From an uncultured Actinomycetes bacterium (GTDB taxonomy: Bacteria; Actinomycetota; Actinomycetes; Nanopelagicales; Nanopelagicaceae), in contig CAILBF010000112.1 in the NCBI GenBank assembly GCA_903832395.1, positions 1 through 7,121 of the forward strand: 7,121 bases of DNA. The letters are read 5' to 3'. Numbering within the stretch: position 1 is the stretch's first letter; each line of letters starts with the position of its first letter. Below the pieces are notes generated by a model. That model worked only from the letters and a program-made list of their open reading frames with translations, searched no databases and was not told where the DNA came from. Shown in pieces: positions 1 through 5,826 of this stretch. The position numbers and the translations under genes were made by a program.

Positions 1-291
1 AGGAAGTCCCTTGCGGTGACGAATTCCCTGGTAGCTCTGGATTTCAACTTTGCGACGGATGTCGCCAGAAATTTCACGACGAAGGTCACCTTCGATTTTG
101 AAGTTTGCTTCGATGTATTCGCGAAGTTTTGCAAGATCTGTTTCCTGCAAATCTTTAACGCGAATATCTGGACTAATGCCAGTTGCTGCTAATGTTTTTT
201 GAGAACGGGTAAGACCCATTCCAAAAATATAAGTGAGTGCGACCTCTAAGCGCTTTTCGCGCGGAAGATCAACACCGACGAGACGTGCCAT
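1..291 (-). CDS. rpsM: 30S ribosomal protein S13, N-terminal 97 residues (3' end cut by window edge)
   Basis: S13 sits in the head of the 30S subunit, where it contacts the P-site tRNA and forms bridges to the 50S subunit. Translating leftwards from ATG at 291 gives MARLVGVDLPREKRLEVALT and then the typical S13 helical segment with YIFGMGLTRSQ near residues 20-30. It stays open to the window edge at residue 97 (ending RHRKGLP). The family is usually about 120-125 residues, so roughly 25-30 C-terminal residues lie outside. The start is supported by the family N-terminus and by AGG (299-301 on the minus strand), 7 bases before ATG. It is the first gene of the classical alpha operon; here it follows rpmJ after an unusually long 106-base gap. 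Identity is very secure. Confidence 0.97.
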   Translation of the reverse strand, partial: MARLVGVDLPREKRLEVALTYIFGMGLTRSQKTLAATGISPDIRVKDLQETDLAKLREYIEANFKIEGDLRREISGDIRRKVEIQSYQGIRHRKGLP

Positions 292-310
292 TTATCTACC
301 TATCTGTATC

Positions 311-323
311 CGGAGGTCCTCCG
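311..323 (-). repeat. 13-base palindrome containing a GGAGG Shine-Dalgarno-like core
   Basis: The sequence is a perfect 6+1+6 inverted repeat, CGGAGG-A-CCTCCG on the minus strand. The GGAGG lies about 26 bases upstream of the rpsM ATG, too far to serve as its ribosome-binding site. The palindrome could place the strong anti-SD match in a self-paired or intermolecular context. Function is unknown. Confidence 0.5.
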
Positions 324-356
324 CATTACTGTTCTCTGGCCTACCGGACCAAAGGT

Positions 357-374
357 CTTTTAGTTTCCTAAAAG
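357..374 (-). other. Hairpin with GAAA tetraloop in the rpsM leader
   Basis: On the minus-strand RNA the sequence is CUUUUAG-GAAA-CUAAAAG, a perfect 7-bp stem closed by a GNRA-type tetraloop. It lies 23 bases downstream of the rpmJ stop codon. The stem is AU-rich and is followed by GACCUUUGG rather than a U-tract, so it does not look like an intrinsic terminator. It could be an mRNA stability element, a processing site or part of a protein-binding leader. Confidence 0.5.
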
Positions 375-397
375 TCGTAATACGAGTTAGTTAGTAC

Positions 398-511
398 TTA
401 GCCTTGACGTTGCTTGTGACGAAGATTTTCGCAAATGACCATGACGCGACCCTTGCGGCGAATGACTTTGCACTTATCGCAAATCTTCTTAACGCTTGGA
501 TTAACCTTCAT
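398..511 (-). CDS. rpmJ: 50S ribosomal protein L36 (zinc-binding form)
   Basis: L36 is the smallest 50S protein; it binds 23S rRNA near the base of the L7/L12 stalk. The gene encodes 37 residues, MKVNPSVKKICDKCKVIRRK followed by GRVMVICENLRHKQRQG, the usual family length. Ligands of the zinc ribbon are intact: Cys11, Cys14, Cys27 and His32, so this is the 'C+' (zinc) form. The ATG at 511 is preceded by GAAGGAGC with a run of seven A between that site and the start, a good ribosome-binding site. It starts 17 bases after the infA stop, so the two are surely co-transcribed. The infA-rpmJ-rpsM order is standard in Actinobacteria. Confidence 0.97.
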   Translation of the reverse strand: MKVNPSVKKICDKCKVIRRKGRVMVICENLRHKQRQG

Positions 512-528
512 GTTTTTTTGCTCCTTCG

Positions 529-750
529 TTACTTATAACGATAAATAATTCGACCTTTTGTAAGGTCATACGGACTCATTTCCACGATCACACGGTCAGC
601 AGTCAAAATACGAATGTAGTTCTTTCGCATCTTTCCACTTATGTGAGCGAGGACTTTATGTCCATTAGTTAGTTCCACACGAAACATCGCGTTAGGTAGA
701 GCTTCAGAAACGGTGCCTTCCATTTCGATGGCGCCATCTTTGCTAGCCAA
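529..750 (-). CDS. infA: Translation initiation factor IF-1, TTG start
   Basis: IF-1 occupies the ribosomal A site during 30S initiation and helps IF-2 and IF-3 select the initiator tRNA. From TTG at 750 the product is 73 residues, MASKDGAIEMEGTVSEALPN onward, matching the normal 72-73-residue OB-fold family end to end. Hallmarks include NAMFRVEL (19-26), NGHKVLAHISGKMR (29-42) and SPYDLTKGRIIYRYK at the C-terminus. No ATG or GTG exists at the right place: the next in-frame ATG is codon 10, inside the first beta strand. The frame is also open upstream to ATG 864, but that 38-residue extension has no family counterpart. The ribosome-binding site is weak (GGG about 6 bases before TTG). The weak site plus TTG suggests limited initiation. 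Confidence 0.95.
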   Translation of the reverse strand: MASKDGAIEMEGTVSEALPNAMFRVELTNGHKVLAHISGKMRKNYIRILTADRVIVEMSPYDLTKGRIIYRYK

Positions 751-879
751 TCTGTACCCACAATTCTGTTTAAGCGTGAAACAAGCGAAGTTGTAGTTTA
801 GAGGGCGGGCCCTGATAAGGGAAATCGAGGGTTTAGAACTACATCCGTGTAACTCAGGCCACAATGGCCAAGCGTGGAC
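751..879 (-). promoter_or_regulatory. map-infA intergenic leader with nested inverted repeats
   Basis: This 129-base spacer is the longest in the window. On the minus strand it contains GGCCA-TTG-TGGCC (857-869), then TGTAGTT (837-843) that pairs perfectly with AACTACA (792-798). Inside that pair is a small hairpin CCCT-TATC-AGGG (810-821) overlapping the palindrome GGGCCC (807-812). None is followed by a U-tract, so a terminator is unlikely. A weak TAAACT element resembling the actinobacterial -10 consensus TANNNT lies at 796-801, but no good -35 was seen, so a promoter is not claimed. It may be an RNA leader controlling infA-rpmJ-rpsM; that is inference. Confidence 0.35.
792..843 (-). repeat. 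7-bp inverted repeat TGTAGTT/AACTACA enclosing a CCCT-AGGG hairpin
   Basis: The arms at 792-798 and 837-843 are perfectly complementary and separated by 38 bases. The interior holds CCCT-GATA-AGGG (plus strand, 810-821). Together they could form a two-level stem-loop about 40-90 bases upstream of the infA TTG start. The pairing is visible in the sequence; its biological role is not known. Confidence 0.4.
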
Positions 880-1689
880 TTAGAGCTGATCTGAGATCTC
901 AACCCCGAGAGAGGCGAGCTTTTCAAAGCCCCCATCAAGGGCCGTTAAAACAAAGGGTTTGCCATCTGGGCAGATTGCATAGGAGTGCTCGAAGTGGGAA
1001 CCCCGAGATTTATCGACTGAGACAACGGTCCAATCATCACTTAAAACTTTTGTGCGATCTGACCCGCGCGTAATCATCGGTTCAATTGCTAGAGCTAAAC
1101 CAGGGACGATTTCTGGGCCTTGGCCGGCTTTACCAAAGTTTAAAACATGTGGTTCTTGATGCATCTCAGTACCAATTCCATGTCCACCATATTCGCGCAA
1201 AATTCCATACTTGCCTTGTGAATTCGTGTACTGCTCAACTGCATAACCGATGTCAGTTAGTTTGGCGCCGTTTTTTCCGGCAGCGATTCCGCGCCACATT
1301 GACTCTTCGCAGACATCCATTAACTTTTGATCCTGCGGATCAACTTTTCCCACACCGATTGAGAATGCGGCATCACCATGCCAACCATCAATGATTGCAC
1401 CGCAATCGATAGATACAACATCACCATCATTAATAACTCGGGGGCCAGGAATACCGTGAACGATTTCATCATTGACTGAAACGCAGATAACAGCTGGGAA
1501 TCCGTGATAATTCAAGAAATTAGGTGTAGCTCCTGCGCGCTTGATGCTTGCTGCAGCAATTACATTTAGTGCATCAGTTGTCATGCCGGGCTTGATCGAT
1601 GCCTTCAATAATTCAAGAGTCTGTCCAACTACCAAACCAGCACGGCGCATTATCTTTAACTGTTCAAGGGTTTTTATTTGTATTGCCAT
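880..1689 (-). CDS. map: Type I methionine aminopeptidase
   Basis: This cytoplasmic metallohydrolase removes the initiator methionine from nascent proteins whose second residue is small. The 269-residue product has the pita-bread fold signatures. Predicted divalent-metal ligands are Asp95 (SIDCG), Asp106 (WHGDAA), His170 (GGHGIG), Glu203 (AIEP) and Glu234 (HFEHS), with the substrate-contacting His78 (EIVHGI) and His177 also present; no catalytic residue is missing. The chosen ATG at 1689 gives the family start MAIQIKTLEQLKIMRRAG, preceded by AAAGGA about 9-10 bases upstream. An in-frame ATG at 1767 would add 26 residues overlapping adk and is rejected. It lacks the N-terminal SH3-binding or zinc-finger extension seen in some type I enzymes. 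It begins 13 bases after adk ends. Confidence 0.97.
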   Translation of the reverse strand: MAIQIKTLEQLKIMRRAGLVVGQTLELLKASIKPGMTTDALNVIAAASIKRAGATPNFLNYHGFPAVICVSVNDEIVHGIPGPRVINDGDVVSIDCGAIIDGWHGDAAFSIGVGKVDPQDQKLMDVCEESMWRGIAAGKNGAKLTDIGYAVEQYTNSQGKYGILREYGGHGIGTEMHQEPHVLNFGKAGQGPEIVPGLALAIEPMITRGSDRTKVLSDDWTVVSVDKSRGSHFEHSYAICPDGKPFVLTALDGGFEKLASLGVEISDQL

Positions 1690-1702
1690 GCACTCAATTC
1701 CT

Positions 1703-2332
1703 TTATGAAACGCGGCTAAGAGCTGAAATCGCGTGTTCGGTAATCTCTTCAACTTTCCCAGTTGCACTAACGGTTATTAATAAACCCTCATTGCGGTAGA
1801 AAGAAATGATTGGCGCCGTTTGTTCTGCATATACCTCAAGGCGTCTAGCAATAACTTCCGCTTTGTCATCTTCGCGTTGGTAGACATCTCCACCACATAG
1901 TGGGCATTTATCTACGCCAACTGATGGCTGAAAACAATCTTTGCATGTACGACGACTAGAAAGGCGACCAATAATCTCTGCGTCATCGATCGATAGTTCA
2001 AGCACGGCAGTAAGTGGAGTGGCCTTCTCAGCTAAAATTGCACGCAGGACTTCAGCCTGTGCAACATTGCGTGGAAAACCATCGAGCAAAAATCCATTAG
2101 CAACATCATCGTGAGTTAAGCGATCCTTGACCATTTCATTTGTCACAGAATCAGCAACTAATTCACCGCGATCCATAAAGCTTTGTGCTTGCACACCAAG
2201 TGGCGTTCCAGCCTTTAGATTTGCGCGGAAAATATCTCCAGTAGAAATATGTGGAATTGAATAATGCGCTGCTAGGAATTGAGCTTGTGTTCCCTTGCCA
2301 GCACCTGGTGGACCTACCAGGACCAAACGCAT
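1703..2332 (-). CDS. adk: Adenylate kinase with a shortened zinc-type LID
   Basis: The enzyme catalyses ATP + AMP to 2 ADP in the cytoplasm. The 209-residue product begins with the P-loop (GPPGAGKGT, residues 7-15). AMP-site residues Thr31, Gly32 and Arg36 and the LLDGFPR segment (82-88) follow, then the LID with Arg123 and GRLSSRR, and RRLEVY (163-168). The LID carries two CxxC pairs, Cys130/Cys133 and Cys143/Cys146, as in zinc-binding bacterial enzymes. Only 9 residues separate the pairs, whereas about 16 are usual, so the tip of the zinc ribbon appears trimmed. Mycobacterial enzymes, by contrast, lack this insert entirely (about 181 residues). The start ATG overlaps the secY stop (TAATG), implying translational coupling. 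The secY-adk-map order is classic for Gram-positive bacteria. Confidence 0.97.
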   Translation of the reverse strand: MRLVLVGPPGAGKGTQAQFLAAHYSIPHISTGDIFRANLKAGTPLGVQAQSFMDRGELVADSVTNEMVKDRLTHDDVANGFLLDGFPRNVAQAEVLRAILAEKATPLTAVLELSIDDAEIIGRLSSRRTCKDCFQPSVGVDKCPLCGGDVYQREDDKAEVIARRLEVYAEQTAPIISFYRNEGLLITVSATGKVEEITEHAISALSRVS

Positions 2333-3627
2333 TACTTCAGGAATCCCTCATAGGAACGTTGCTGCAACTGTGACTCAATCTGCTTAGCAGTATCAAGACC
2401 TACACCAACAACAATCAAAATCGCAGTTCCACCAAATGGGAAGTTCTGGCTAGCACCAAAGAGCACAAGTGCTCCGATAGGTATAACTGCAACGAGTGCT
2501 AGATATAGCGAGCCAGGGGCAGTAATACGCGAGAGCACATACTGCAAATACTCAGAAGTTGGGCGTCCAGCACGAATTCCAGGTATAAATCCGCCGTACT
2601 TCTTCATGTTATCTGCAACCTCTTCTGGGTTGAAAGTGATTGCAACATAGAAGTAGGTAAAGAAGATAATAAGTAGCGCGTATGAAGCTACATAGATTGG
2701 GTGATCGCCCTTAACAAAGTTACGGCTAACCCACACTGCCCATGCTGACTGGCTATTGGTGAAGTTAACAATAAGAGAAGGGATATAAAGCAGAGATGAA
2801 GCGAAAATTACCGGGATTACGCCGGCCTGGTTAACTTTAATTGGAATATAGGTACTAGTTCCACCGTATGCCTGACGTCCAACCATGCGCTTTGCGTACT
2901 GCACCGGAATACGGCGCTGTGCCTGCTCGACGAAGACAACCGCGGCAACAACCAAGATTCCAACGGCCATTACAAATATAAATGCAAACAAACCCTTTTG
3001 AAGTTTGATTGACCATAGTTGACTTGGGAAACCTGCAGCGATAGATGTAAAGATCAAGATAGACATACCGTTACCAACACCGCGATCAGTGATGAGCTCA
3101 CCGAGCCACATGATTACAGATGTTCCGGCAGTCATTACGAAAATCATTGTGACAATTCGTGCCCATGATGTATCGGGAATGATTGCCAGCGAACAGCCTG
3201 ATATTAATCGACCTGGTGTACGTGCAACTGCAATCAAACCAGTTGATTGCAAGATTGCAAGACCAATAGTTAAGTAACGTGTGTACTGAGTTAGCTTTGC
3301 AGTTCCTGACTGACCCTCGTTCTTTAAAGTTTCAAAGCGAGGAATAACAACGGTCAACAACTGAATAATGATTGAGCTGGTGATGTAAGGCATGATTCCA
3401 AGTGCGAAAACTGAGAGCTTGATTAGCGCTCCACCACTGAAAAGGTTAATCAGACCAAAGAGCCCACCTGATTGCACAGTCTTTAAGCACTCTTGAACGT
3501 TTGCGTAGGAAACTCCAGGAGTTGGGACTACTGATCCGAAACGGAACAGACCCATAATTGAAAGAGTGAAGAAGATCTTCTTACGTAAATCAGGTGTCCT
3601 AAAGGCCATACTGAACGCTGAAAGCAT
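2332..3627 (-). CDS. secY: Preprotein translocase channel subunit SecY
   Basis: SecY is the pore of the SecYEG translocon in the cytoplasmic membrane, working with SecA or with ribosomes to export or insert proteins. The 431-residue length is normal. About ten hydrophobic segments are visible, near residues 20-36, 72-95, 118-136, 157-178, 187-199, 211-233, 267-287, 313-333, 371-391 and 397-412. SecY landmarks are the TM2 stretch LGIMPYITSSIIIQLL (76-91), WLGELITDRGVGNGMS (174-189), QYAKRMVG (243-250) and the cytoplasmic C5 loop NPEEVADNMKKYGGFIPGIR (333-352) with the conserved Arg352. Plug and pore-ring residues lie in the expected parts. ATG at 3627 is preceded by GGAG 7 bases upstream. It follows rplO after 25 bases and overlaps adk by one base. 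Two extracytoplasmic cysteines (47 and 145) are notable. Confidence 0.98.
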   Translation of the reverse strand: MLSAFSMAFRTPDLRKKIFFTLSIMGLFRFGSVVPTPGVSYANVQECLKTVQSGGLFGLINLFSGGALIKLSVFALGIMPYITSSIIIQLLTVVIPRFETLKNEGQSGTAKLTQYTRYLTIGLAILQSTGLIAVARTPGRLISGCSLAIIPDTSWARIVTMIFVMTAGTSVIMWLGELITDRGVGNGMSILIFTSIAAGFPSQLWSIKLQKGLFAFIFVMAVGILVVAAVVFVEQAQRRIPVQYAKRMVGRQAYGGTSTYIPIKVNQAGVIPVIFASSLLYIPSLIVNFTNSQSAWAVWVSRNFVKGDHPIYVASYALLIIFFTYFYVAITFNPEEVADNMKKYGGFIPGIRAGRPTSEYLQYVLSRITAPGSLYLALVAVIPIGALVLFGASQNFPFGGTAILIVVGVGLDTAKQIESQLQQRSYEGFLK

Positions 3628-3652
3628 TGATCTTCTCCACTATCTCGATAAA

Positions 3653-4096
3653 TTAAAGAACGCTTGTTTTTCCGCCAGCAGCAGTAATCTTATCCACTGC
3701 CGATGATGAGAATGCATGAGCTGTGACATTTACCTTTACGTCGATGTCGCCATTGCCAAGCACCTTCACGGGAAGAGAGTCACGAACGGCACCCTTTGCA
3801 ATCAAATCTGCAACTGTTACATCGCCACCCTTAGGGAATAGCGCATTAATAGTTGAGACGTTAACTGCTTGGTACTCAATGCGTGCTGGGTTCTTGAAAC
3901 CACGAAGCTTTGGTAAACGCATTACGAGAGGTAGCTGACCACCTTCGAAACCTGCACGAACCTGGTTACGGGCACGAGTTCCTTTACCACCACGACCTGC
4001 TGTCTTACCCTTTGATGCCTCTCCGCGACCCTTACGAGTCTTGGCTTTCTTAGCACCAGGGGCTGGACGGAGATGATGAAGTTTTAATAGTGACAT
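3653..4096 (-). CDS. rplO: 50S ribosomal protein L15
   Basis: L15 is a late-assembling 50S protein that threads a basic N-terminal tail through 23S rRNA. The product is 147 residues, typical for the family. It starts MSLLKLHHLRPAPGAKKAKT, has the Gly/Lys/Arg-rich tail with GRGEASKGKTAGRGGKGT (23-40), then FEGGQLPLVMRLPKLRGFKN (50-69) and a globular C-terminal domain beginning near residue 70. The start at 4096 is supported by a strong GAGGAGG Shine-Dalgarno sequence located inside the last codons of rpmD; only two bases separate the rpmD stop from this ATG, so the genes are tightly coupled. It is immediately upstream of secY, the usual spc operon order. Confidence 0.98.
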   Translation of the reverse strand: MSLLKLHHLRPAPGAKKAKTRKGRGEASKGKTAGRGGKGTRARNQVRAGFEGGQLPLVMRLPKLRGFKNPARIEYQAVNVSTINALFPKGGDVTVADLIAKGAVRDSLPVKVLGNGDIDVKVNVTAHAFSSSAVDKITAAGGKTSVL

Positions 4097-4098
4097 CT

Positions 4099-4281
4099 TT
4101 ATTCAACCTCCTCAACTGTGATCAAGTGACGAACTGCGTAGACCATTCCGCGAATCTCTGGACGGTCTTCTTTAACAACAACATCGTTGATGCGCTTTAG
4201 GCCCAATGAACGAAGTGTGTCGCGTTGCTCTGGTTTGTTTCCAACCTTTGAGCGAATCTGAGTTACCTTTAAACGTGGCAT
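4099..4281 (-). CDS. rpmD: 50S ribosomal protein L30
   Basis: L30 is a small 50S protein lying on the 23S rRNA surface near the 5S rRNA region. The 60-residue product matches the short bacterial form. It opens with MPRLKVTQIRSKVGNKPEQR and contains TLRSLGLKRIND (22-33), the family core, ending ITVEEVE. Its ATG overlaps the rpsE stop codon (TAATG), and only a weak AGG lies upstream, so translation probably depends on re-initiation after rpsE. Its own 3' end (codons for VEEV) carries the ribosome-binding site of rplO. Confidence 0.97.
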   Translation of the reverse strand: MPRLKVTQIRSKVGNKPEQRDTLRSLGLKRINDVVVKEDRPEIRGMVYAVRHLITVEEVE

Positions 4282-4904
4282 TAGACACCTACTGTTATCT
4301 GTGAAGCGCGGATAATTGCAGCTGGTGCAACATCTTCTAATGGAAGACCACGTCGAGCAGCGATTTGCGCTGGGCTCTCAAGCATCTTCAACGCTGCAAC
4401 AGTGGCATGAACCATGTTGATTGCATTGTTAGATCCGAGTGACTTAGTCAAAACATCTGAGATACCTGCACACTCAAGTACTGCACGCACTGGACCACCG
4501 GCAATTACTCCGGTACCTGGGCTTGCTGGGCGAAGAAGAACTACGCCAGCTGCAGTTTCACCTTGTACTGAGTGAGGAATAGTTCCTTGAATACGTGGGA
4601 CGGTAAAGAAGGATTTCTTAGCCTCTTCAACTGCCTTTGCAATCGCTTGTGGAACTTCCTTGGACTTGCCGTAACCAATACCGACCTGGCCATTGCCGTC
4701 ACCGACAACTACTAGAGCAGTGAAAGAGAAACGACGTCCACCTTTTACAACTTTGGATACGCGGTTAATGAATACAACGCGCTCCATGAATGGGTTTTTT
4801 TCTTTTTCGCGATCATCGCGGCGTTCGCGACGTTCGCCTTTACCTTTGCCTGCTCCTGCGCGATCGTTTCCGGCAGGGGCTGCAGTAGTTGGATTAGCGG
4901 CCAT
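4281..4904 (-). CDS. rpsE: 30S ribosomal protein S5 with charged N-terminal extension
   Basis: S5 lies at the mRNA entry side of the 30S subunit and contributes to decoding fidelity. The 207-residue product has the double-stranded-RNA-binding-like domain at about 38-102 (ERVVFINRVSKVVKGGRRFS, then GDGNGQVGIGYGKSKEV) and the C-terminal domain with HSVQGETAAG and RPASPGTGVIAGGPVRAVLE (125-144). About 37 residues precede the conserved core, an Ala/Gly stretch then RRERRDDREKEK, a low-complexity charged extension as found in many actinobacterial S5 proteins. The start at 4904 has GGAG 5 bases upstream and overlaps the rplR stop as TAATG. The extension is encoded by an A-rich tract containing AAAAAAC at 4794-4800. 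Confidence 0.98.
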   Translation of the reverse strand: MAANPTTAAPAGNDRAGAGKGKGERRERRDDREKEKNPFMERVVFINRVSKVVKGGRRFSFTALVVVGDGNGQVGIGYGKSKEVPQAIAKAVEEAKKSFFTVPRIQGTIPHSVQGETAAGVVLLRPASPGTGVIAGGPVRAVLECAGISDVLTKSLGSNNAINMVHATVAALKMLESPAQIAARRGLPLEDVAPAAIIRASQITVGV

Positions 4905-5281
4905 TAGAACTCCAATCCATTCTCTCGTGCACTGTCAGCAACTGCTGCAATACGACCGTGATACTTGTTACCGGCACGATCAAAGACGACAGTTGAGATT
5001 CCAGCACTCTTAGCGCGCGTTGCAATTAATGCACCGATCGCCTTTGCTTTGGCACTCTTGTCGGCCTTGTCATTACGGAAATCTGCTTCCATTGTTGAAG
5101 CGAAGGCAAGTGTCTTGCCCTCAGTGTCATCGATAACCTGAACGAACAAGTGACGTGACGAGCGTGAAACGACTAAGCGTGGACGTGCTGGCGTTCCCGA
5201 AACCTTCTTGCGAACTCGGAAAGCACGACGGGCGCGGGCATTTGTTGCCGAGCCTTTGCGGACCTTTACTCCTATAGCCAT
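4904..5281 (-). CDS. rplR: 50S ribosomal protein L18
   Basis: L18 binds 5S rRNA, together with L5, and anchors it in the central protuberance of the 50S subunit. The 125-residue product has the basic N-terminal tail (KVRKGSATNARARRAFRVRK) and then the conserved segment GTPARPRLVVSRSSRHLFVQ (29-48). The globular core follows, including VVFDRAGNKYHGRIAAVADS (97-116) and the C-terminal ARENGLEF. Family length is about 115-130. The ATG at 5281 shares TAATG with the rplF stop. No strong Shine-Dalgarno sequence is seen, so coupling to rplF translation is likely. Confidence 0.98.
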   Translation of the reverse strand: MAIGVKVRKGSATNARARRAFRVRKKVSGTPARPRLVVSRSSRHLFVQVIDDTEGKTLAFASTMEADFRNDKADKSAKAKAIGALIATRAKSAGISTVVFDRAGNKYHGRIAAVADSARENGLEF

Positions 5282-5820
5282 TACTTCTTACCCGTCTTTC
5301 CTTGCTTGCGGCGAACAACTTCGCCTGAGATACGTAAGCCCTTGCCCTTATATGGATCGGCCTTACGAAGCTTCTTTACCTTTGCAGCAACTTCGCCAAC
5401 CTTTTGCTTATCAATTCCGATGATCTGGAACTTAGTTGGTGACTCAACTTTAAAAGTGATTCCAGCTGGTGCTGGGAAATCGATGTTGTGGCTGTATCCG
5501 AGTTGGAACTCTAAGTTCGCACCCTTCTCAGCTACACGGTAACCAACACCAACAATTTCAATTGTTGTTGTATATCCGGTTGTAACGCCTTCGACCATGT
5601 TCGCAACTAATGTGCGAGATAGGCCATGAAGTGAGCGAGTTAAGCGCTCTTCGTTAGGACGGGCAACGGTGATTACACCCTCTGTTTGTGAAACTTGAAT
5701 TGGCTCTGCAACGTTTAGTGAAAGAGTTCCCTTAGGACCTTTAACTGAAACGCTCTGGCCAGCAATTGTGATTTCGACGCCACTAGGGACGGCGATTGGC
5801 ATACGACCGATACGGGACAT
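5281..5820 (-). CDS. rplF: 50S ribosomal protein L6
   Basis: L6 is a two-domain 50S protein near the sarcin-ricin loop and the factor-binding site. The 179-residue length is standard. It begins MSRIGRMPIAVPSGVEITIA, has VKGPKGTLS (26-34) in the first alpha/beta repeat, and GVGYRVAEKGANLEFQLGYS (91-110) in the second. It ends with the family signature DPYKGKGLR (155-163) and a basic tail (RRKQGKTGKK). The start at 5820 lies 6 bases after the rpsH stop and has only a weak GGTG upstream. Its stop overlaps rplR as TAATG. Confidence 0.98.
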   Translation of the reverse strand: MSRIGRMPIAVPSGVEITIAGQSVSVKGPKGTLSLNVAEPIQVSQTEGVITVARPNEERLTRSLHGLSRTLVANMVEGVTTGYTTTIEIVGVGYRVAEKGANLEFQLGYSHNIDFPAPAGITFKVESPTKFQIIGIDKQKVGEVAAKVKKLRKADPYKGKGLRISGEVVRRKQGKTGKK

Positions 5821-5826
5821 TAGCGA

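Larger units (their letters stand above)
292..397 (-). promoter_or_regulatory. rpmJ-rpsM intergenic leader with hairpin and SD-like palindrome
   Basis: This 106-base spacer precedes rpsM in an otherwise tightly packed operon. Read on the minus strand it contains a perfect 7-bp hairpin CTTTTAG-GAAA-CTAAAAG (357-374), then GACC-TTT-GGTC (347-357), then the palindrome CGGAGGACCTCCG (311-323), then a plain AGG ribosome-binding site. The GGTCC at 346-350 could alternatively pair with GGACC at 315-319, so mutually exclusive folds are possible. In Escherichia coli the rpsM leader is a pseudoknot bound by S4 for autogenous control of the alpha operon. A similar role here is inference from position only. 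No convincing -35/-10 promoter was recognised. Confidence 0.4.

Noticed and set aside
355..376. Terminator between rpmJ and rpsM (CTTTTAG-GAAA-CTAAAAG)
   Set aside because: The stem is AU-rich and lacks a following U-tract; termination here would also cut off the alpha operon genes.
796..830. Promoter for infA with TAAACT as -10
   Set aside because: The -10-like hexamer fits only a loose consensus and the correctly spaced upstream hexamer (TTTCCC) is a poor -35; not strong enough to annotate.
751..864. N-terminal extension of IF-1 to an ATG at 864 (111 residues)
   Set aside because: The extra 38 residues have no counterpart in the IF-1 family and lie in the structured spacer; TTG at 750 gives the exact family length.
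855..871. Intrinsic terminator after map (GGCCA-TTG-TGGCC)
   Set aside because: The 5-bp stem is short and followed by TGAGTTACACGG rather than a U-tract, so terminator activity is not supported.
864..1073. Plus-strand open frame of 69 codons, along with other plus-strand frames at 1086-1394, 3089-3277, 3723-3938, 4693-5013 and 6325-6516
   Set aside because: All lie antisense to clearly conserved genes, show no family resemblance, and have basic, repetitive compositions expected of shadow frames.
1690..1767. Extended start for methionine aminopeptidase at 1767
   Set aside because: It would overlap the 3' end of adk by over 60 bases; the start at 1689 matches the family N-terminus and has a ribosome-binding site.
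5127..5318. Second minus-strand open frame of 63 codons overlapping rplR and rplF
   Set aside because: It lies in an alternative frame over two strongly conserved ribosomal genes; no recognisable product.
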